Source: a bacterium (GTDB lineage Bacteria; Omnitrophota; Gorgyraeia; Velamenicoccales; JABMQK01). Taken from it: 6,813 bases of DNA. A program made the position numbers and the translations under genes. The stretch's first letter is position 1. Each line of letters begins with the position of its first letter. Under the pieces are notes generated by a model. It was not told the origin of the DNA, did no database searches, and saw only the letters and a program-made list of their open reading frames with translations. Positions 5,955 to 6,813 of this stretch are shown here, piece by piece. The DNA is taken from assembly GCA_013203265.1 (NCBI GenBank), contig JABMQK010000199.1, positions 1 to 6,813 of the forward strand, written 5' to 3'.

Positions 5955-6813
5955 CTAATGAGTTTTACTAATATTTAATACTATCCCCATTAATAAAAGA
6001 AAAATAACCAGAGAAGAACCGCCGTAACTTATAAATGGTAACGGCAGGCCGACAACAGGCATAAAACCTATAGTCATGGCGATATTAATAAAGACCTGAA
6101 TGAATAATAAACTGGCAATACATAAACATAAATTTTTTGCAAAAGGGTCATATCTCACCAATGAGAGTTTCAATATTCTTTTTATCAAAATATAAAATAA
6201 AATAACTAAAATTATACTCCCCAAAAAACCCCATTCTTCTCCTATGGTTGAATAGATAAAGTCTGTTTGTCTCTCTGTTAAAAAATTTAATTGATTTTGA
6301 GTTCCTGCAAGCCAACCTTTTCCAAATAATCTTCCCGAGCCAATAGCTATTTTCGACTGTATTATAGTATAGCCTGCACCCAAGGGATCGCGATTGGGGT
6401 TGAGAAATACCAACAATCTATCCTTTTGATACCCTCTTAGCAAAAACCAAAAAAATGGACTAGTTAATAAAATTAAACTTGAGAAAAATAAGATATACTT
6501 AAGCCTTACACCGACAAAAAATACTAAAAACATAAATATAAAAAGATAAATTCCCGCTGTACCTAAATCTGGCTGAATCAATACCAAAAAGGCAAGAATA
6601 AGAATTAAACATAAAGGAATAATGAATCCTTTGATTAACGACGATCTATTCTTAAAGATCCTTAATTCTTCAAAAGACTTTTGGCTGAAATAACGTGATA
6701 AAACTAGTATAATTACTAATTTGCCAAACTCAGAAGGTTGAAAATTAAAACCTCCCAGTTCAAGCCATCTTTGCGCGCCAAGCTTAGTGCGGCCAAAAAC
6801 TAAGACTAAGACT
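5955..6813 (-). CDS. rodA: RodA, SEDS-family peptidoglycan glycosyltransferase, partial (N-terminus outside window)
   Basis: RodA polymerises lipid II into glycan strands in the inner membrane, working with a class B penicillin-binding protein (PBP2) and the MreBCD elongasome. About 285 codons are visible, open from the right edge (first full codon at 6812) to a TAG at 5957-5955; the missing front is probably about 75-80 residues by comparison with E. coli RodA. A TTG at 6587 is not the real start, because clear RodA sequence lies upstream in frame. Numbered from the first visible codon, the motifs are GAQRW (12-16), QPSEFGKL (25-32), QPDLGTAG (80-87), DPLGAGY (142-148), the long loop ending TERQTDF with the likely catalytic Asp184, and LPFISYGGSS near 258-267. 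The GKGWLAGTQNQLNFL stretch before the catalytic loop fits RodA and not FtsW. No disabling change is visible. The TMTC-like gene follows after a gap of about 70 bp. Confidence 0.95.
   Translation of the reverse strand, partial: VLVLVFGRTKLGAQRWLELGGFNFQPSEFGKLVIILVLSRYFSQKSFEELRIFKNRSSLIKGFIIPLCLILILAFLVLIQPDLGTAGIYLFIFMFLVFFVGVRLKYILFFSSLILLTSPFFWFLLRGYQKDRLLVFLNPNRDPLGAGYTIIQSKIAIGSGRLFGKGWLAGTQNQLNFLTERQTDFIYSTIGEEWGFLGSIILVILFYILIKRILKLSLVRYDPFAKNLCLCIASLLFIQVFINIAMTIGFMPVVGLPLPFISYGGSSLVIFLLLMGIVLNISKTH

Noticed and set aside
5955..6587. Reading rodA as a 210-residue truncated gene starting at TTG 6587
   Set aside because: The frame stays open to the right window edge and carries GAQRW and QPSEFGKL motifs upstream, so the gene is cut by the window and not truncated.

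Overview
This window is AT-rich (roughly one-third G+C by eye) and carries six genes, all on the minus strand and closely packed. Four are complete and one is cut at each edge. The combination of rodA, a TMTC-like membrane glycosyltransferase with TPRs, a TIGR03960-type radical SAM protein and a c-di-GMP/type IV pilus-type module suggests an envelope-rich, probably Gram-negative-type bacterium. An uncultured lineage such as Omnitrophota/Elusimicrobiota is possible. That placement is inference from gene content and style; there is no rRNA or marker phylogeny here. I saw no tRNA, rRNA, CRISPR array or insertion sequence.

Transcription runs from right to left. Positions 6813-5955 hold rodA without its N-terminus, encoding the cell-wall glycan polymerase of the elongasome. 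Next comes a polytopic GT-C-like protein with four C-terminal TPRs (5885-4128), then a B12-binding-type radical SAM protein of the TIGR03960 kind (4046-2286). Gaps of about 70-80 bp separate these three and none holds a convincing terminator, so they may be co-transcribed.

A near-consensus sigma70-type promoter (TTGACA, 17 bp, TATAGT) overlaps the 3' end of the radical SAM gene. It probably starts a second unit of three genes. The first encodes a membrane HAMP-GAF-GGDEF protein with a ruined active site but an intact RxxD inhibitory-site motif (2216-807). The second encodes a stand-alone MshEN/T2SSE_N protein with no ATPase (751-302). The third overlaps it by ATGA and encodes a second, diverged MshEN domain that runs off the left edge (305-1), probably the front of a PilB/GspE-type ATPase.

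The most interesting reading is that the second unit is a cyclic-di-GMP sensing cassette: a catalytically dead GGDEF receptor at the membrane, a free MshEN subunit, and a probable secretion/pilus ATPase with a degenerate MshEN domain. The sequence motifs are seen directly. Ligand binding and the link to pilus or type II secretion control are inference.
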